A stretch of DNA of 64,000 nucleotides from Metabacillus schmidteae (GTDB lineage: Bacteria > Bacillota > Bacilli > Bacillales > Bacillaceae). The position numbers were made by a program, and so were the translations under genes. The notes under the pieces were generated by a model, which had not been told where the DNA came from, did not search any database, and saw nothing but the letters and a program-made list of their open reading frames with translations. Within the stretch, counting starts at the first letter, position 1. The number at the start of each line of letters is the position of its first letter. The stretch spans positions 1,430,001 to 1,494,000 of the forward strand of contig NZ_CAESCH010000001.1 of the NCBI RefSeq assembly GCF_903166545.1. Direction: 5' to 3'. Positions 17,821 to 27,120 of the stretch are shown piece after piece.

Positions 17821-18657
17821 CTATTCACCATGACTTTCAACAACATGGTTTTGCAGCTTTAATTTCTTATAATGTCTCGGTGCAACTCCATAGCGACTTC
17901 GAAATTGAATAGCAAAATGATTATAGTTTTGGTACCCAACCTCGAAAGCCACCTCTGAGGCAGATCGATCAGTATGTTCAAGTAAGAGAGCTGCTTGATT
18001 TAGTCTCATTTGTTTCAGTGTATCAAGGATGGAATTTCCGACGTTTTCTTTAAACACATGTGAAAGTCGTGAAGGAGATAATCCAACATCTTTAGCCAGC
18101 TCTTTAATACTAATCGATTCTTTCATTTGTTTGGAAAGTAAATGAAGAACTTCATCGATACGTGGATCTAACGTTTGCTCTTGTCTTTGAGCAACTAATA
18201 AAAGAATTTCCTTTAAAGAAATTTCACATAATTCATACCAATATTTCTTTCTCTCTCGATAATCTTGGATAAGCTTTTCAAATGATTGGTGAATCCTGTC
18301 ACGGGTATATTCGTTTTCTATTGGTAGATTGACAAGATCTTTATCTGCTAAATAATTGGTTTCAAATAGTTCTGGAGAGAAGTGTGCCCAGACAAACTGC
18401 CATGTTTTTCCCTTTCTTGTTCCATATTGATGAGGGGCCATTGACTTTAATAAAGTGACATCTCCTTGACTGCATGTAATATCTTCGTCACCGGTTTTAA
18501 AATAACCTTCACCATCAAGAGTAAAGGTGATCAACCAATCACTCATTCCTTCAGGTCTTTTCGTTTGATATGTATCTTCCACAAGAAAATGACCAGCAAT
18601 TAACACATTTGCTTTAGGGTATGCAACGTAATGAGATGGTGAATCAATATCTGCCAT
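17821..18657 (-). CDS. AraC family transcriptional regulator with cupin sensor domain
   Basis: 278 residues. The N-terminal half (about 15-150) is a cupin-type effector domain (ITFTLDGEGYFKTGD, QGDVTLLKSMAPHQYG, WQFVWAHFSP). The C-terminal half has two HTH motifs (ISIKELAKDVGLSPSRLSHV and VAFEVGYQNYNHFAIQFRSR) ending with the AraC signature YGVAPRHYKK. Such proteins switch sugar-use genes on. SD GAAGGAGGCGG is strong. No sugar gene adjoins it; the araB unit is 8 kb away, so the target is unclear. Confidence 0.88.
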   Translation of the reverse strand: MADIDSPSHYVAYPKANVLIAGHFLVEDTYQTKRPEGMSDWLITFTLDGEGYFKTGDEDITCSQGDVTLLKSMAPHQYGTRKGKTWQFVWAHFSPELFETNYLADKDLVNLPIENEYTRDRIHQSFEKLIQDYRERKKYWYELCEISLKEILLLVAQRQEQTLDPRIDEVLHLLSKQMKESISIKELAKDVGLSPSRLSHVFKENVGNSILDTLKQMRLNQAALLLEHTDRSASEVAFEVGYQNYNHFAIQFRSRYGVAPRHYKKLKLQNHVVESHGE

Positions 18658-19256
18658 GCTTCCGCCTCCTTCAATCTCTTTGTAAACCTTTTCTTGTCTT
18701 TAATATATCACATTGTTAATTTATGAATATAGCAGAATTATTATAGTTTTTAGTCGTTAACTACATTAAGTTAGGAAGTGGAAAAGGTTTACTGATATAA
18801 TTTCATCTTGCTCCTAAAGCATAACGAATGTTTATGATCACGTATCGTTAACTAAAAGCGTACGATTTGTGGACAAGAAAAAGAAAAAGAAAAAGAAAAA
18901 GAAAAAGAAAAACTACAATAAAGCAGTGACACCGAATATGGTGACTTAGCTCGAATAGTGAAGAAGAAGTGTTAAAATACCAAGATTGATTATTTAAAAA
19001 TATTTTTTAAATTTATGTGAAATATCCGCTACTCTCTAATCACTTTCCCATATATACACGGTAGAAGGAGTTTGGTAGTAGTCAACCGGAAAAAGGTGTG
19101 TAGAACTCTTTTAAGGACGTAATTGAAGTTGTTCTCATAAAAACTATTACTCTGTCATCTTTTAATTGATAATTTTAACATTTGTGTAATAATTATAAAG
19201 AGTCTGAATTTAAGAATCAGCTATCGAATTATTTTTACATCATGGAGGGGATTGTG
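18658..19256. other. Intergenic stretch upstream of the FAD monooxygenase
   Basis: About 600 bases with no supported gene. It contains the microsatellite listed separately and the promoters of the two divergent genes. The reading frame of the monooxygenase is open back to 19182, but no ribosome site supports that start. Confidence 0.4.
18875..18912 (+). repeat. Hexanucleotide microsatellite (GAAAAA)n
   Basis: About six uninterrupted units of GAAAAA in a non-coding spacer. Copy number may vary between isolates through polymerase slippage. Confidence 0.9.
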
Positions 19257-20504
19257 TTGTCTAGCATCAATTCGGCAATAATTATTGGCGGTGGTATTGG
19301 AGGGCTTGTGTCTGCACTTAAACTTCACCGCGTTGGCGTATCAGTGCGTGTCTTTGAAAGTGTGGAAACAATTAAAGCGCTTGGGGTTGGAATTAATCTT
19401 CTGCCTCATGCTGTAAGAGTACTTACGGAACTTGGTTTAGCAGAGGAACTTAAAAAGACAGGAATTCCTACGGCGGAACTCATGTATGTTAATAAATTTG
19501 GTCAAGAGATTTGGCAAGAGGATAGAGGAATAAATGCAGGTTATCGTTGGCCTCAATATTCAATCCATCGTGGAAAATTGCAAATGCTATTGCTCCAAGC
19601 GGTGAAGGATACATTAGGTGAGGATGCAGTGTTCACAGGACACCATTTATCATCATTTGAACAAACAAACGACAAGGTGACAGCCTTTTTTGAAAACAAA
19701 AAGACCGGTGAACGTATTGGTTCTTATGAGGCGGATATTATGATTTCCGCAGATGGTATTCATTCAACTGTCCGGAAATTCTACTATCCGAATGAAGGTC
19801 TACCAAAGTATAGCGGTCGGATTTTATGGCGTGGAATGACAGAATCAACTTCTTTCTTAACGGGAAAATCAATGATTATGGCCGGGTATCAGGATAAAAA
19901 ATTTGTGGCGTACCCTGTATGTCCCGAAACAGCAGCAAAAGGACGTTCTCTTGTGAATTGGATTGCGGAACTTGCAGTAGAGGAAATGCCATCTATAACC
20001 GATTGGAACAAAAAAATAGATAAAGAAAAATTTGCACCAGAATTTGCTAAATGGGATTTTGGCTGGCTGAATGTACCGGAGTTAATCGAAAAAACAGATG
20101 CTGTTTATGAATTTCCGATGGCAGACCGCGACCCTCTTCCACAATGGACGTTTGGAAGAGTCACTTTACTCGGAGATGCGGCACACCCAATGTATCCGAT
20201 TGGATCAAACGGTGCATCACAAGCAATTCTTGATGCAGATGCATTAGGGCAGACAATTATGGAACAACCACATGCAGAACAAGCGTTGAAAGAGTATGAA
20301 CAAGTAAGATTAGAGCCAACGTCCAATATTGTTTATACAAATCGGAAGAATGGTCCGGAAATTGTTATGCAGATTGTAGAAGATCGAGCACCTAATGGCT
20401 TTGATTATTTACATGATGTTATTACTAGACAAGAACTTGAGGATATCGCAAATATGTACAAGAAGGTCGCTGGTTTTGACCGGGAGACGTTAAATAGTAA
20501 ATAG
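19257..20504 (+). CDS. FAD-dependent aromatic monooxygenase, salicylate hydroxylase-like
   Basis: 415 residues with the three flavoprotein hydroxylase fingerprints: GGGIGG near residue 11-16, the DG motif ISADGIHSTVRK and the GD motif LLGDAAHPMYPIGSNGASQA. It is a group A FAD/NAD(P)H hydroxylase that puts an OH on an aromatic ring, of the salicylate or 3-hydroxybenzoate hydroxylase type. The start is uncertain: GGAGGGG (19244-19250) best fits TTG 19257, with GTG 19254 and ATG 19242 as alternatives. It is the first gene of an operon with a Dabb protein 10 bases downstream. Confidence 0.87.
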   Translation: MSSINSAIIIGGGIGGLVSALKLHRVGVSVRVFESVETIKALGVGINLLPHAVRVLTELGLAEELKKTGIPTAELMYVNKFGQEIWQEDRGINAGYRWPQYSIHRGKLQMLLLQAVKDTLGEDAVFTGHHLSSFEQTNDKVTAFFENKKTGERIGSYEADIMISADGIHSTVRKFYYPNEGLPKYSGRILWRGMTESTSFLTGKSMIMAGYQDKKFVAYPVCPETAAKGRSLVNWIAELAVEEMPSITDWNKKIDKEKFAPEFAKWDFGWLNVPELIEKTDAVYEFPMADRDPLPQWTFGRVTLLGDAAHPMYPIGSNGASQAILDADALGQTIMEQPHAEQALKEYEQVRLEPTSNIVYTNRKNGPEIVMQIVEDRAPNGFDYLHDVITRQELEDIANMYKKVAGFDRETLNSK

Positions 20505-20513
20505 GAGTATGTT

Positions 20514-20810
20514 ATGATGATCGAGCATATTGTGTTAATTAAATTTTCAGCTGAAACAACCATTGAACAAAAGGAAGAATTAATTAGGAAGACACTTCTT
20601 CTAAAAGAAGTCATTCCGGGTATAGTAGATATTCAGCAGGGGTTGAATTTTTCAAACAGAAGTAAGGGGTTTGACGTTGGATTAACGGTTCGATTTAAAG
20701 ATCGAGCATCTTTAGATAACTACGGTCCACATCCAGCACATCAGAAAGTTGTCTCTTATTTGAAAGAGATTGGAGTAGAGGACAGTATATTTGTAGATTT
20801 TGAAATCTGA
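20514..20810 (+). CDS. Dabb (stress-responsive A/B barrel) family protein
   Basis: 98 residues with the dimeric alpha-beta barrel pattern: IEHIVLIKFS at the start, GIVDIQQGLNFSNRSKGFD in the middle and YGPHPAHQKV near the end. Dabb proteins include polyketide cyclases and small aromatic-handling proteins. Its ATG follows the monooxygenase stop by 9 bases with TAGGAG in front, so it probably works on the same compound or its product. ATG 20514 and 20517 are both possible. Confidence 0.85.
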   Translation: MMIEHIVLIKFSAETTIEQKEELIRKTLLLKEVIPGIVDIQQGLNFSNRSKGFDVGLTVRFKDRASLDNYGPHPAHQKVVSYLKEIGVEDSIFVDFEI

Positions 20811-20831
20811 AGGATTTGAAGGAGAGACAAG

Positions 20832-21341
20832 TTGCGAAAGGTGGAAGTGTGTTCATACAATGAAAAATGGGCTCAACTGTTTAGCGAAGAATCTGAAAAA
20901 CTAAAGCATATTTTCGGGAATGAAGTTGTAGATATTCATCATATTGGTAGTACGTCTGTTCCAGGGTTAAAAGCAAAACCAATAATAGATATAATGCCTG
21001 TTGTGAAAGATATAAACAATGTTGATAAATATACTATCGAGATGCAGGAAATCGGCTATGATCCTAAAGGTGAAAACGGAATTCCTGGACGGAGATATTT
21101 CCAAAAAGGCGGAGACAATCGTTCACATCACGTTCATATCTATCAGGCTGGAAGCTATGAAATAAAACGACACCTAGCTTTTCGCGATTATTTAAAGTCA
21201 CATCTTTATGAAGTGGAGAATTACGGTGAATTAAAAGAGAGACTAGCTCAGCAATTTCCTTATGATATTGAATCGTATATAAATGGTAAGGATGAGTTTG
21301 TTAAAGAGATAGAACGAAAAGCACTGGAATGGACGGAATGA
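20832..21341 (+). CDS. GrpB family protein (UPF0157, nucleotidyltransferase-like)
   Basis: 169 residues with the GrpB signatures VVDIHHIGSTSVPGL, KPIIDIMPVV and a HHVHIYQ strand. The family adopts a nucleotidyltransferase fold; its role is poorly known. GAAGGAGAG places a TTG start at 20832. It follows the Dabb gene by 21 bases and may be cotranscribed, although no functional link is evident. Confidence 0.88.
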   Translation: MRKVEVCSYNEKWAQLFSEESEKLKHIFGNEVVDIHHIGSTSVPGLKAKPIIDIMPVVKDINNVDKYTIEMQEIGYDPKGENGIPGRRYFQKGGDNRSHHVHIYQAGSYEIKRHLAFRDYLKSHLYEVENYGELKERLAQQFPYDIESYINGKDEFVKEIERKALEWTE

Positions 21342-21391
21342 AGAAAGGTTGTTTTGTATAATTTGTTGTTTTTGATGCAGTTAATGTAAAA

Positions 21392-21592
21392 ATTAGTTCG
21401 TTCCATTGCGCTCCAGACACTCGCTTTCCGCGGGGAGGAAGCTGAGCCTCCTCGGCTTCGCCTGCGGGGTCTCAGCCTTTCCTCACTTCCCGCAGGAGTC
21501 GAGTGTCTTGCGCTCCATTCCACTATAGAGGTTAAAATAGTATCTTAAAAGCAAGCAAAATTCTTTGCGAAAACAGCCTAAAGAAAAGTTGC
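21392..21592 (+). repeat. Dispersed palindromic element, copy B (fullest)
   Basis: It runs from ATTAGTTCGTTCCATTGCGC through CTCGCTTTCCGCGGGGAGG, a middle piece CGGCTTCGCCTGCGGGGTCT absent from copy A, then TTCCCGCAGGAGTCGAG and CCACTATAGAGG, to a tail CGAAAACAGCCTAAAG. The core can fold into a strong G+C-rich structure. Confidence 0.87.
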
Positions 21593-21689
21593 ATTTCTGT
21601 ATTTTATAGAATGGACGGAAGAATAAGAAGTTAAGTATAAAATAACCAACTTTTTCTTCTATGACTTCTTTAAATGATAGTATATAAAA

Positions 21690-22145
21690 TTATAGTTTTA
21701 CAGGGACACATATTTCGCAATAATGGTTATTATTCATATCACCAATGTATCTTTCAAAAATTGGTTTGTTTTCTATTTGATATCCATTGTTTTGTAAAAA
21801 CGGAAAAATAGCAGCATAAGCTTGTTGAATATCTTCTTTTGTATGTTTTACTTGAAAGACCATGTGTTGTCCGCCCGAAAGTTCACTTTTGCTGATTGAA
21901 TCATCTATTTGATCTTCCTCTGAAATCACAATACAGGCGTCAAATCTACAATTTTCCGGCAGTGTTGTTTCGGGGTTATCTTGCTGCACTGCGAGTAGTA
22001 TAGTAGATGAGTTAAGAAGGTTCTTTTCTCCAGCCCATATTTTTAACTTCTCCCACACTTCACTATTTCCATTCCCATAAGGTCCGACTCGTCGGATGTA
22101 AGCCACACGATAGTTTGGAAGTGTTTCAACCTTATATTTCATCAT
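21690..22145 (-). CDS. GyrI-like (SbmC/AraC effector-binding) domain protein
   Basis: 151 residues covering one effector-binding domain: KVETLPNYRVAYIRRVGPYG at the start, RFDACIVI, GGQHMVFQVKHTKEDIQQAY and a C-terminal FERYIGD with CEICVPV. Stand-alone GyrI-like proteins bind drugs or hydrophobic ligands and some hydrolyse cyclopropane toxins; here the activity is unknown. AAGGGAAG lies upstream of two adjacent ATG codons (22145, 22142). Confidence 0.85.
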   Translation of the reverse strand: MMKYKVETLPNYRVAYIRRVGPYGNGNSEVWEKLKIWAGEKNLLNSSTILLAVQQDNPETTLPENCRFDACIVISEEDQIDDSISKSELSGGQHMVFQVKHTKEDIQQAYAAIFPFLQNNGYQIENKPIFERYIGDMNNNHYCEICVPVKL

Positions 22146-22301
22146 TTTTTCTTCCCTTCATGTATCATATTGGTTAGTACAGGTTGAATGTAACATGCTT
22201 TAAAATAATATTCAGTGTATTTTTTATACTTTTTGAATGTTGTTATTTCTTAGGTAATAAAATAGATAAAACAGTAAATTACTTCATACTAAGATTGCAA
22301 A

Positions 22302-22334
22302 AAAGCCTAAAGATTACTAGTATCTTTAGGCTTT
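22302..22334. terminator. Terminator of the TetR gene (bidirectional)
   Basis: AAAGCCTAAAGAT and ATCTTTAGGCTTT form a perfect 13-bp stem with a 7-nt loop. T-tracts flank it best for minus-strand reading. Confidence 0.88.
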
Positions 22335-22367
22335 AAATTAATTGAAATAAGTTTTATAAAGTAACAT

Positions 22368-22973
22368 CTATTTAGGACCTATTCCTATCCAAAAAAGTTC
22401 TACTAGTGCTTGAGCTGTTTTTTCATATCCTCCTAATTCTGTTATTAATTCCGTCTTATTTCGAATCATTGTTACGTTGGAAAATGCATGTGCAAGCAGC
22501 AATGGGCTTGTTGTAACGATTTCTCCATTTTCCACTGCTTGTTTAAATATACCTTCCAGTGCTTGATGGATGTATTGTTCTGATTTACGAATTTCACTGA
22601 TATGATCTTCTGAGAGCGAAGAACTCGCTTCTTGTAATAATGTTTCAAAATCAACATGAGGTCTTTTTAAATGTTCCAGCACTACTTCATATAATCTTTC
22701 CTTTAATCCTTTCGAACTTTGTAATAACTCCTCTACGCGGGTTGTAATACGTTGAAACATGCTTGATACAGCTTTAGTGAATAGTGTTGCTTTATCTTTA
22801 AAATAGTAATAAACACTGGCTTTTGTTACATTGCTGGCTTCAGCTACTTGTTGCATTGAAACACTTTCGTATCCGTATGTCAAAAATAGGTGAGCGGCTG
22901 TTGTTGAAATTCGCTCCCTAGTTATATTCATTTCAGCTTTAACTTTTGGTCTGCCAGGTGTTCTCTTAGTCAT
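22368..22973 (-). CDS. TetR/AcrR family regulator of the adjacent MMPL transporter
   Basis: 201 residues. The N-terminal HTH (about 20-65: FLTYGYESVSMQQVAEASNV, then TKASVYYYFKDKATLF) is classical TetR. The C-terminal part is a ligand domain. ATG 22973 is preferred because GAAGGAGGAACG precedes it. It is divergent from the MMPL transporter gene with a 148-base shared promoter region, the usual arrangement for a TetR repressor of a lipid or drug exporter. Confidence 0.88.
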   Translation of the reverse strand: MTKRTPGRPKVKAEMNITRERISTTAAHLFLTYGYESVSMQQVAEASNVTKASVYYYFKDKATLFTKAVSSMFQRITTRVEELLQSSKGLKERLYEVVLEHLKRPHVDFETLLQEASSSLSEDHISEIRKSEQYIHQALEGIFKQAVENGEIVTTSPLLLAHAFSNVTMIRNKTELITELGGYEKTAQALVELFWIGIGPK

Positions 22974-23020
22974 GCATGACGTTCCTCCTTCTAGTTCAAG
23001 AAATTGCCACAACTAATTTA

Positions 23021-23034
23021 GTTGATTAATTAAC
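23021..23034. promoter_or_regulatory. Candidate TetR operator
   Basis: GTTGATTAATTAAC is an imperfect 14-bp palindrome (two mismatched pairs) in the TetR-MMPL intergenic region. Confidence 0.35.
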
Positions 23035-23121
23035 CTTCCGGTATATATAATTATCCTTAGTTCTATATTAATTTTAATGTAATTTATAAAAACAAACAAA
23101 CATTGAAATGAGGGAGTTTAT

Positions 23122-25343
23122 GTGAAAAAGTCGCCTTTAACAACATTCAGCCAATATATGACTGGGAAAGTAAGCCGTTGGATTGTCATTGCTGCCTGGA
23201 TTATTGCAACGGTGGTGTTAACCATTGTCTGGCCGCCTGTGAGCGAGACAGAGGTTAATAATGCCCCAAATTTAAGTGATGATTCGCCTTCTGTAAAGGC
23301 AGACAATTTAATCAAAGAAGAATTCCCTAATTCTTCAGGAGTGCCAGCGTTACTTACATGGCATAATGAAGCAGGTTTAAATGAGGAAAATCTAAAGGCT
23401 ATCCAAGATATATCAAAAGATTTATCCGATAAACCTTTAGAAGGACAATCCTCTATACCTCCTTTGCATGAGATGCCAATACCTGCCTTGCAGGAAATGA
23501 TTTCAGAAGATGGCACAACACTCGTACAACCGATTTTCTTTAAAGAAAACACTGAAACTAGTATTCTAGAAAAAATTTAGATAAGATTAAAGAGCACGTA
23601 GAAGAGCAGGTTTCTTACGATTCTTTTGCAACAGCTATCAATGATCAAGATAAACTAAGCACCCGTGTGACAGGTCCGGTAGGTATTTCAGTGGATGCTA
23701 CAAGCCTTTTTGAAGGGGCAGATGTGACGTTATTAATCGCAACTGTTTTATTAGTATTAATTTTACTGCTTGTCATTTACCGTTCTCCAATTTTAGCCAT
23801 TATTCCTTTAATTGGTGTAGGTTTTGCCTACATGGTCCTTAGTCCAATTCTTGGTATTTTAGCAGATAAAGAGTGGATTACGGTCGATTCACAAGCAATA
23901 GCTATCATGACCGTATTATTATTTGGAGCTGGAACTGATTACTGCTTATTTTTAATTTCTCAGTACCGCGATGAACTTCGAAAAGTAAAAGATAAGAGAA
24001 AAGCATTAATTCATGCATTCCAAGAAGCTTCAGGTGCAATCGCGATGAGCGGATTAACAGTTGTTATTGCTCTGCTTGTTTTAATTGTCGCCAAATATGG
24101 AGCTTACCATCGTTTTGCTATTCCTTTTAGCTTATCTATTTTTGTAATGGGAATTGCAAGTCTAACGCTTATTCCAGCTTTACTTTCTGTTATGGGAAGA
24201 GCATCTTTTTACCCGTTCATTCCTCGTACTTCTGAAATGGAAGAAGAGTTGGCTAAAAAGAAAGGGAAGCCGGTACGTAAACGAAAGGAAAAAAGTCGTT
24301 TCGGAAATTGGGTAGGAAATATTGTTACAACGAAGCCGTGGGCAATTATTATCGCTTGTTTAGTTTTCTTTGGGGCTTTCTCAATGTACTCGAGCCAAAT
24401 TAAGTATACCTACGATTTATTATCTTCTTTCCCTGAAGATATGCCATCACGGGAAGGGTTTCAGGTTATTTCTGATGCTTATTCTCCCGGTGATTTAGCA
24501 CCTGTTCAAATTGTCATTGATACGGAAGGAAAAACAGTAGACTTAGAGGAAGAGTTAGAGAAACATCATCTTGTTGATACAGTATCTCCACCGCAAAATA
24601 GTGTCGATAATGAAAATTTAAAGGTATATGATGTTACGTATAATGTGAATCCATATAGCTCAGAGGCGATGGAAGCTATTCCGGAGTTAAGAGATGCAGC
24701 TGAACAGGCATTAACACAAGCAACTGTTTCTTCTGTGGAGTCAAAAGTATGGGTCGGGGGTCAAACGGCTACACAATATGACACCATGATCACGAGTAAT
24801 GAAGACACTGATCTCATTGTTCCATTAATTATTGTCTTCATCTCTATTCTTCTTTTAGCTTACTTACGTTCCATTGTTGCGATGCTATATTTGGTTGGAA
24901 CCGTTGTTTTGTCATATAGTGCTGCTTTGGGATTAGGATGGTTTATTATTCATAATGTAATGGGTGTAGATGCTATACAAGGCGCCATTCCTTTATATGC
25001 GTTTGTTTTCCTGGTAGCTCTTGGAGAAGATTATAATATTTTCATGATCTCAAGCATTTGGAGAAAAAGAAAATACATGCCGTTAAAACAAGCGATTAAA
25101 GAAGGGGTAAGTGAAACAAGTGGTGTGATCACATCAGCTGGTATTATTTTGGCAGCTACCTTCGCTGTTCTAGCAACATTACCAATTCAAGTTCTGGTTC
25201 AGTTCGGTATTATCACAGCTTTAGGTATCCTTTTAGATACATTTATTGTTCGTCCATTCCTTGTACCTGCCATTACTACTGTGTTAGGAAAGTTTGCTTT
25301 TTGGCCAGGTAAATTGAAAGGGATAAAAGAAAAACAGAATTAA
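23122..25343 (+). pseudogene. MMPL family transporter, frameshifted
   Basis: Two frames together make an RND-like MMPL protein of about 740 residues, the size of B. subtilis YdfJ. The first (23122-23580) has the N-terminal helix and start of the outer domain; the second reads from about 23577 to 25343 with helices, LFGAGTDYCLFLISQYRDEL and a second VALGEDYNIFMISSIWR. The break is in GAAAAAATTTAGAT; adding one T would restore EKILDKIKEHVEEQ. Such proteins export lipids or drugs. GTG start with GAGGGAG. If the indel is real, the protein is lost; if a read error, the gene is intact. Confidence 0.88.
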
Positions 25344-25349
25344 TCAAAA

Positions 25350-25382
25350 AAAGGATGTGCCCGAGTTTTTGCACATCCTTTA
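25350..25382 (+). terminator. Terminator of the MMPL gene
   Basis: AAAGGATGTGC and GCACATCCTTT form an 11-bp stem with a 10-nt loop. Confidence 0.85.
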
Positions 25383-25410
25383 TCATTTAATAATGGAAGT
25401 GAGTCTACGG

Positions 25411-26142
25411 ATGAAAAGAAAAATAACCTACATTCTACTTGGGATTACTTTATTACTGGTAGTGTTATTTCTTGGGTTTTTCACATGGTCACAACAAACT
25501 TACAAACCCTCTTCAGAGCTTTATACACTTATAGATGAAAGTGAAATACAGTATGAGGATGATTGGATAATCTTCAATCAGCACTCAACCACTAAGTTAG
25601 GGATTGTGTTGTATCCAGGTGCAAAAGTAGAGCCCGAAGCATACAGCTACTATGGGCAACAGTTAGCGGAAAAAGGTTATTTAGTTGCCATACCAAATGT
25701 TCGTTTTAATTTTGCACTGCTTGATTCCAGCAAAGCTACTAAGATAATAGAGAGCTACCCATCAGTTGAAAAATGGATAATAGGCGGTCATTCGCTAGGA
25801 GGAGTTGCAGCGGCGAAATTTGCTTATGATCATCCTAAAAAAGTAGATGGAGTTTTTCTATTAGGATCCTATACGAGTGAAGGGAATGATTTCTCAAAAA
25901 CAATGACTCCTATCCTATCGCTCTATGCAGAAAAGGACGGCTTAACCACAGTAGGTAAAATTAACGAAACAAAGGAGCTTTTGTCCAGAAATGCTACAAT
26001 ACATGAAATAAAAGGTGGCAATCATGCTCAATTTGGTGTTTACGGTTTTCAAAAAGGAGATAATGAGGCAGCTATCTCTGTAAAGAAGCAACAGGATGAA
26101 ATGGTAAGTGTTACTTCTGAATGGATAAACGAAATTAAATAA
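25411..26142 (+). CDS. Membrane-anchored alpha/beta hydrolase
   Basis: 243 residues with an N-terminal membrane anchor (about 5-26). The catalytic triad is visible: Ser128 in GGHSLGG, Asp in YAEKDGLTT and His in KGGNHAQFG. It belongs to the alpha/beta hydrolase-5 type found in Gram-positive bacteria, probably facing outward; substrate unknown. ATG 25411 is chosen over 25357 and 25393 since the latter would overlap the terminator of the previous gene. GGAAGTGAG is the only weak ribosome site. Confidence 0.8.
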   Translation: MKRKITYILLGITLLLVVLFLGFFTWSQQTYKPSSELYTLIDESEIQYEDDWIIFNQHSTTKLGIVLYPGAKVEPEAYSYYGQQLAEKGYLVAIPNVRFNFALLDSSKATKIIESYPSVEKWIIGGHSLGGVAAAKFAYDHPKKVDGVFLLGSYTSEGNDFSKTMTPILSLYAEKDGLTTVGKINETKELLSRNATIHEIKGGNHAQFGVYGFQKGDNEAAISVKKQQDEMVSVTSEWINEIK

Positions 26143-26168
26143 TAATGATAATCAGCAGTCAGTATCCT

Positions 26169-26193
26169 CCCCCATTGAGAAATGGGGTTTTTT
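26169..26193 (+). terminator. Terminator after the hydrolase gene
   Basis: CCCCATT and AATGGGG pair around a 4-nt loop and are followed by six T. Confidence 0.9.
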
Positions 26194-26279
26194 AGCTTCT
26201 CACTAAATATAAACGTAACTATCAAAAGATGCAGTGAACTATCTTTTTTAAAAAATATTTTGTGATTTTTTTTGATTAG

Positions 26280-26747
26280 TGTGCGGATAAAAAGATAGTT
26301 AAAAATGTGTCATTTAAGGTTTACCCAGGTGAAATTGTCGGTCTTGCAGGACTTGTAGGTGCAGGAAGAACAGAATTAGTGAGGGCCATATTCGGTGCTT
26401 CCAATCTAAAAAGCGGAGAAATCTATGTAGATGACAAATTAGTGAAAATCAACTCACCAATTGATGCGATATCCAAAGGTATTGCACACGTACCAGAAAG
26501 TAGAAAAGAACAAGGACTATTTTTATCTATGTCTGTAAAAGAGAATATCTTAATGGCAGAACTTAAGAAACACTCAAAATCTGGAGTAGTTCGTTGGAAA
26601 GACGTTAATGCTACTGCAGATCGTTATATCAAGGAATTAAGTATTAAAATTGCTTCTCCTGATCAGTCTGTTTCCAATCTGAGTGGAGGAAATCAACAAA
26701 AAGCAGTAATTGCACCTCAGGAAAATAAGGACATTATGAAGGATTGA
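26280..26747 (+). pseudogene. Fragment of a sugar ABC transporter ATPase (RbsA/MglA-type)
   Basis: Only the second nucleotide-binding half survives. It reads KNVSFKVYPGEIVGLAGLVG, AGRTEL (a variant Walker A as in the C-terminal domain of RbsA-like ATPases), HVPESRKEQGL and the signature SNLSGGNQQK. The normal Walker B and everything after are replaced by a short unrelated tail, and a stop at 26277 precedes the fragment. It is a relic of a ribose/galactose-type importer; no partner genes remain nearby. Confidence 0.85.
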
Positions 26748-26905
26748 ACAGCACTTATTTCGAGGAATAAGTGCTGTTCGTCGTCCTTAAACACAGGTTC
26801 ACTTGCGGAATATGCAGCCAGAGAGTTGGCAAAGAACTCGTTAAGGCGGTATTGGTCCGCTGTGCTTAACTTTCTAATTTCTTGGATTATGTCCTTCAAA
26901 GCCAT
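26717..26905 (-). CDS. Small hypothetical protein overlapping the ABC fragment
   Basis: 62 residues starting MALKDIIQEIRKLSTADQYR, acidic in the middle, with no membrane helix. A GGAG lies about 10 bases before the ATG at 26905. I do not recognise it. Its 3' part overlaps a 13-bp perfect hairpin and the tail of the ABC fragment, which argues that only the first part is ancient. It could be a relic of an element that cut the ABC gene. Confidence 0.35.
   Translation of the reverse strand: MALKDIIQEIRKLSTADQYRLNEFFANSLAAYSASEPVFKDDEQHLFLEISAVQSFIMSLFS
26747..26778. terminator. Perfect 13-bp hairpin at the end of the ABC fragment
   Basis: AACAGCACTTATT, 6-nt loop, AATAAGTGCTGTT. No T-tract follows on the plus strand, so it may be an element end rather than a terminator. 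Confidence 0.5.
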
Positions 26906-27027
26906 TCTTAACAACTCCATCTCTTACTTTTTTATTTATTATCAACGATTGTTCTTAATGTTCAACTATCAACAGAGTTATTTAACATAGCTTAAATTAT
27001 AAATAACGTATTTATGAAGCAATAGAA

Positions 27028-27097
27028 TTGACATACTTATTGCTACAATATATGATTGACCTATCAAATATTGATGTATCAATTATTGATGCATCAA
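27028..27097 (+). promoter_or_regulatory. MarR operon promoter with a tandem operator array
   Basis: A consensus -35 TTGACA (27028) and -10 TATGAT (27051) are 17 bp apart. Just after them lies an alternating series of half-sites: ATCAA, TTGAT, ATCAA, TTGAT, ATCAA. It includes the perfect palindrome TTGATGCATCAA (27086-27097) and TTGATGTATCAA (27071-27082), centres 15 bp apart. This is a typical autoregulatory MarR site. Confidence 0.8.
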
Positions 27098-27120
27098 CTA
27101 TATAGAAAGGGGTTATGCCG

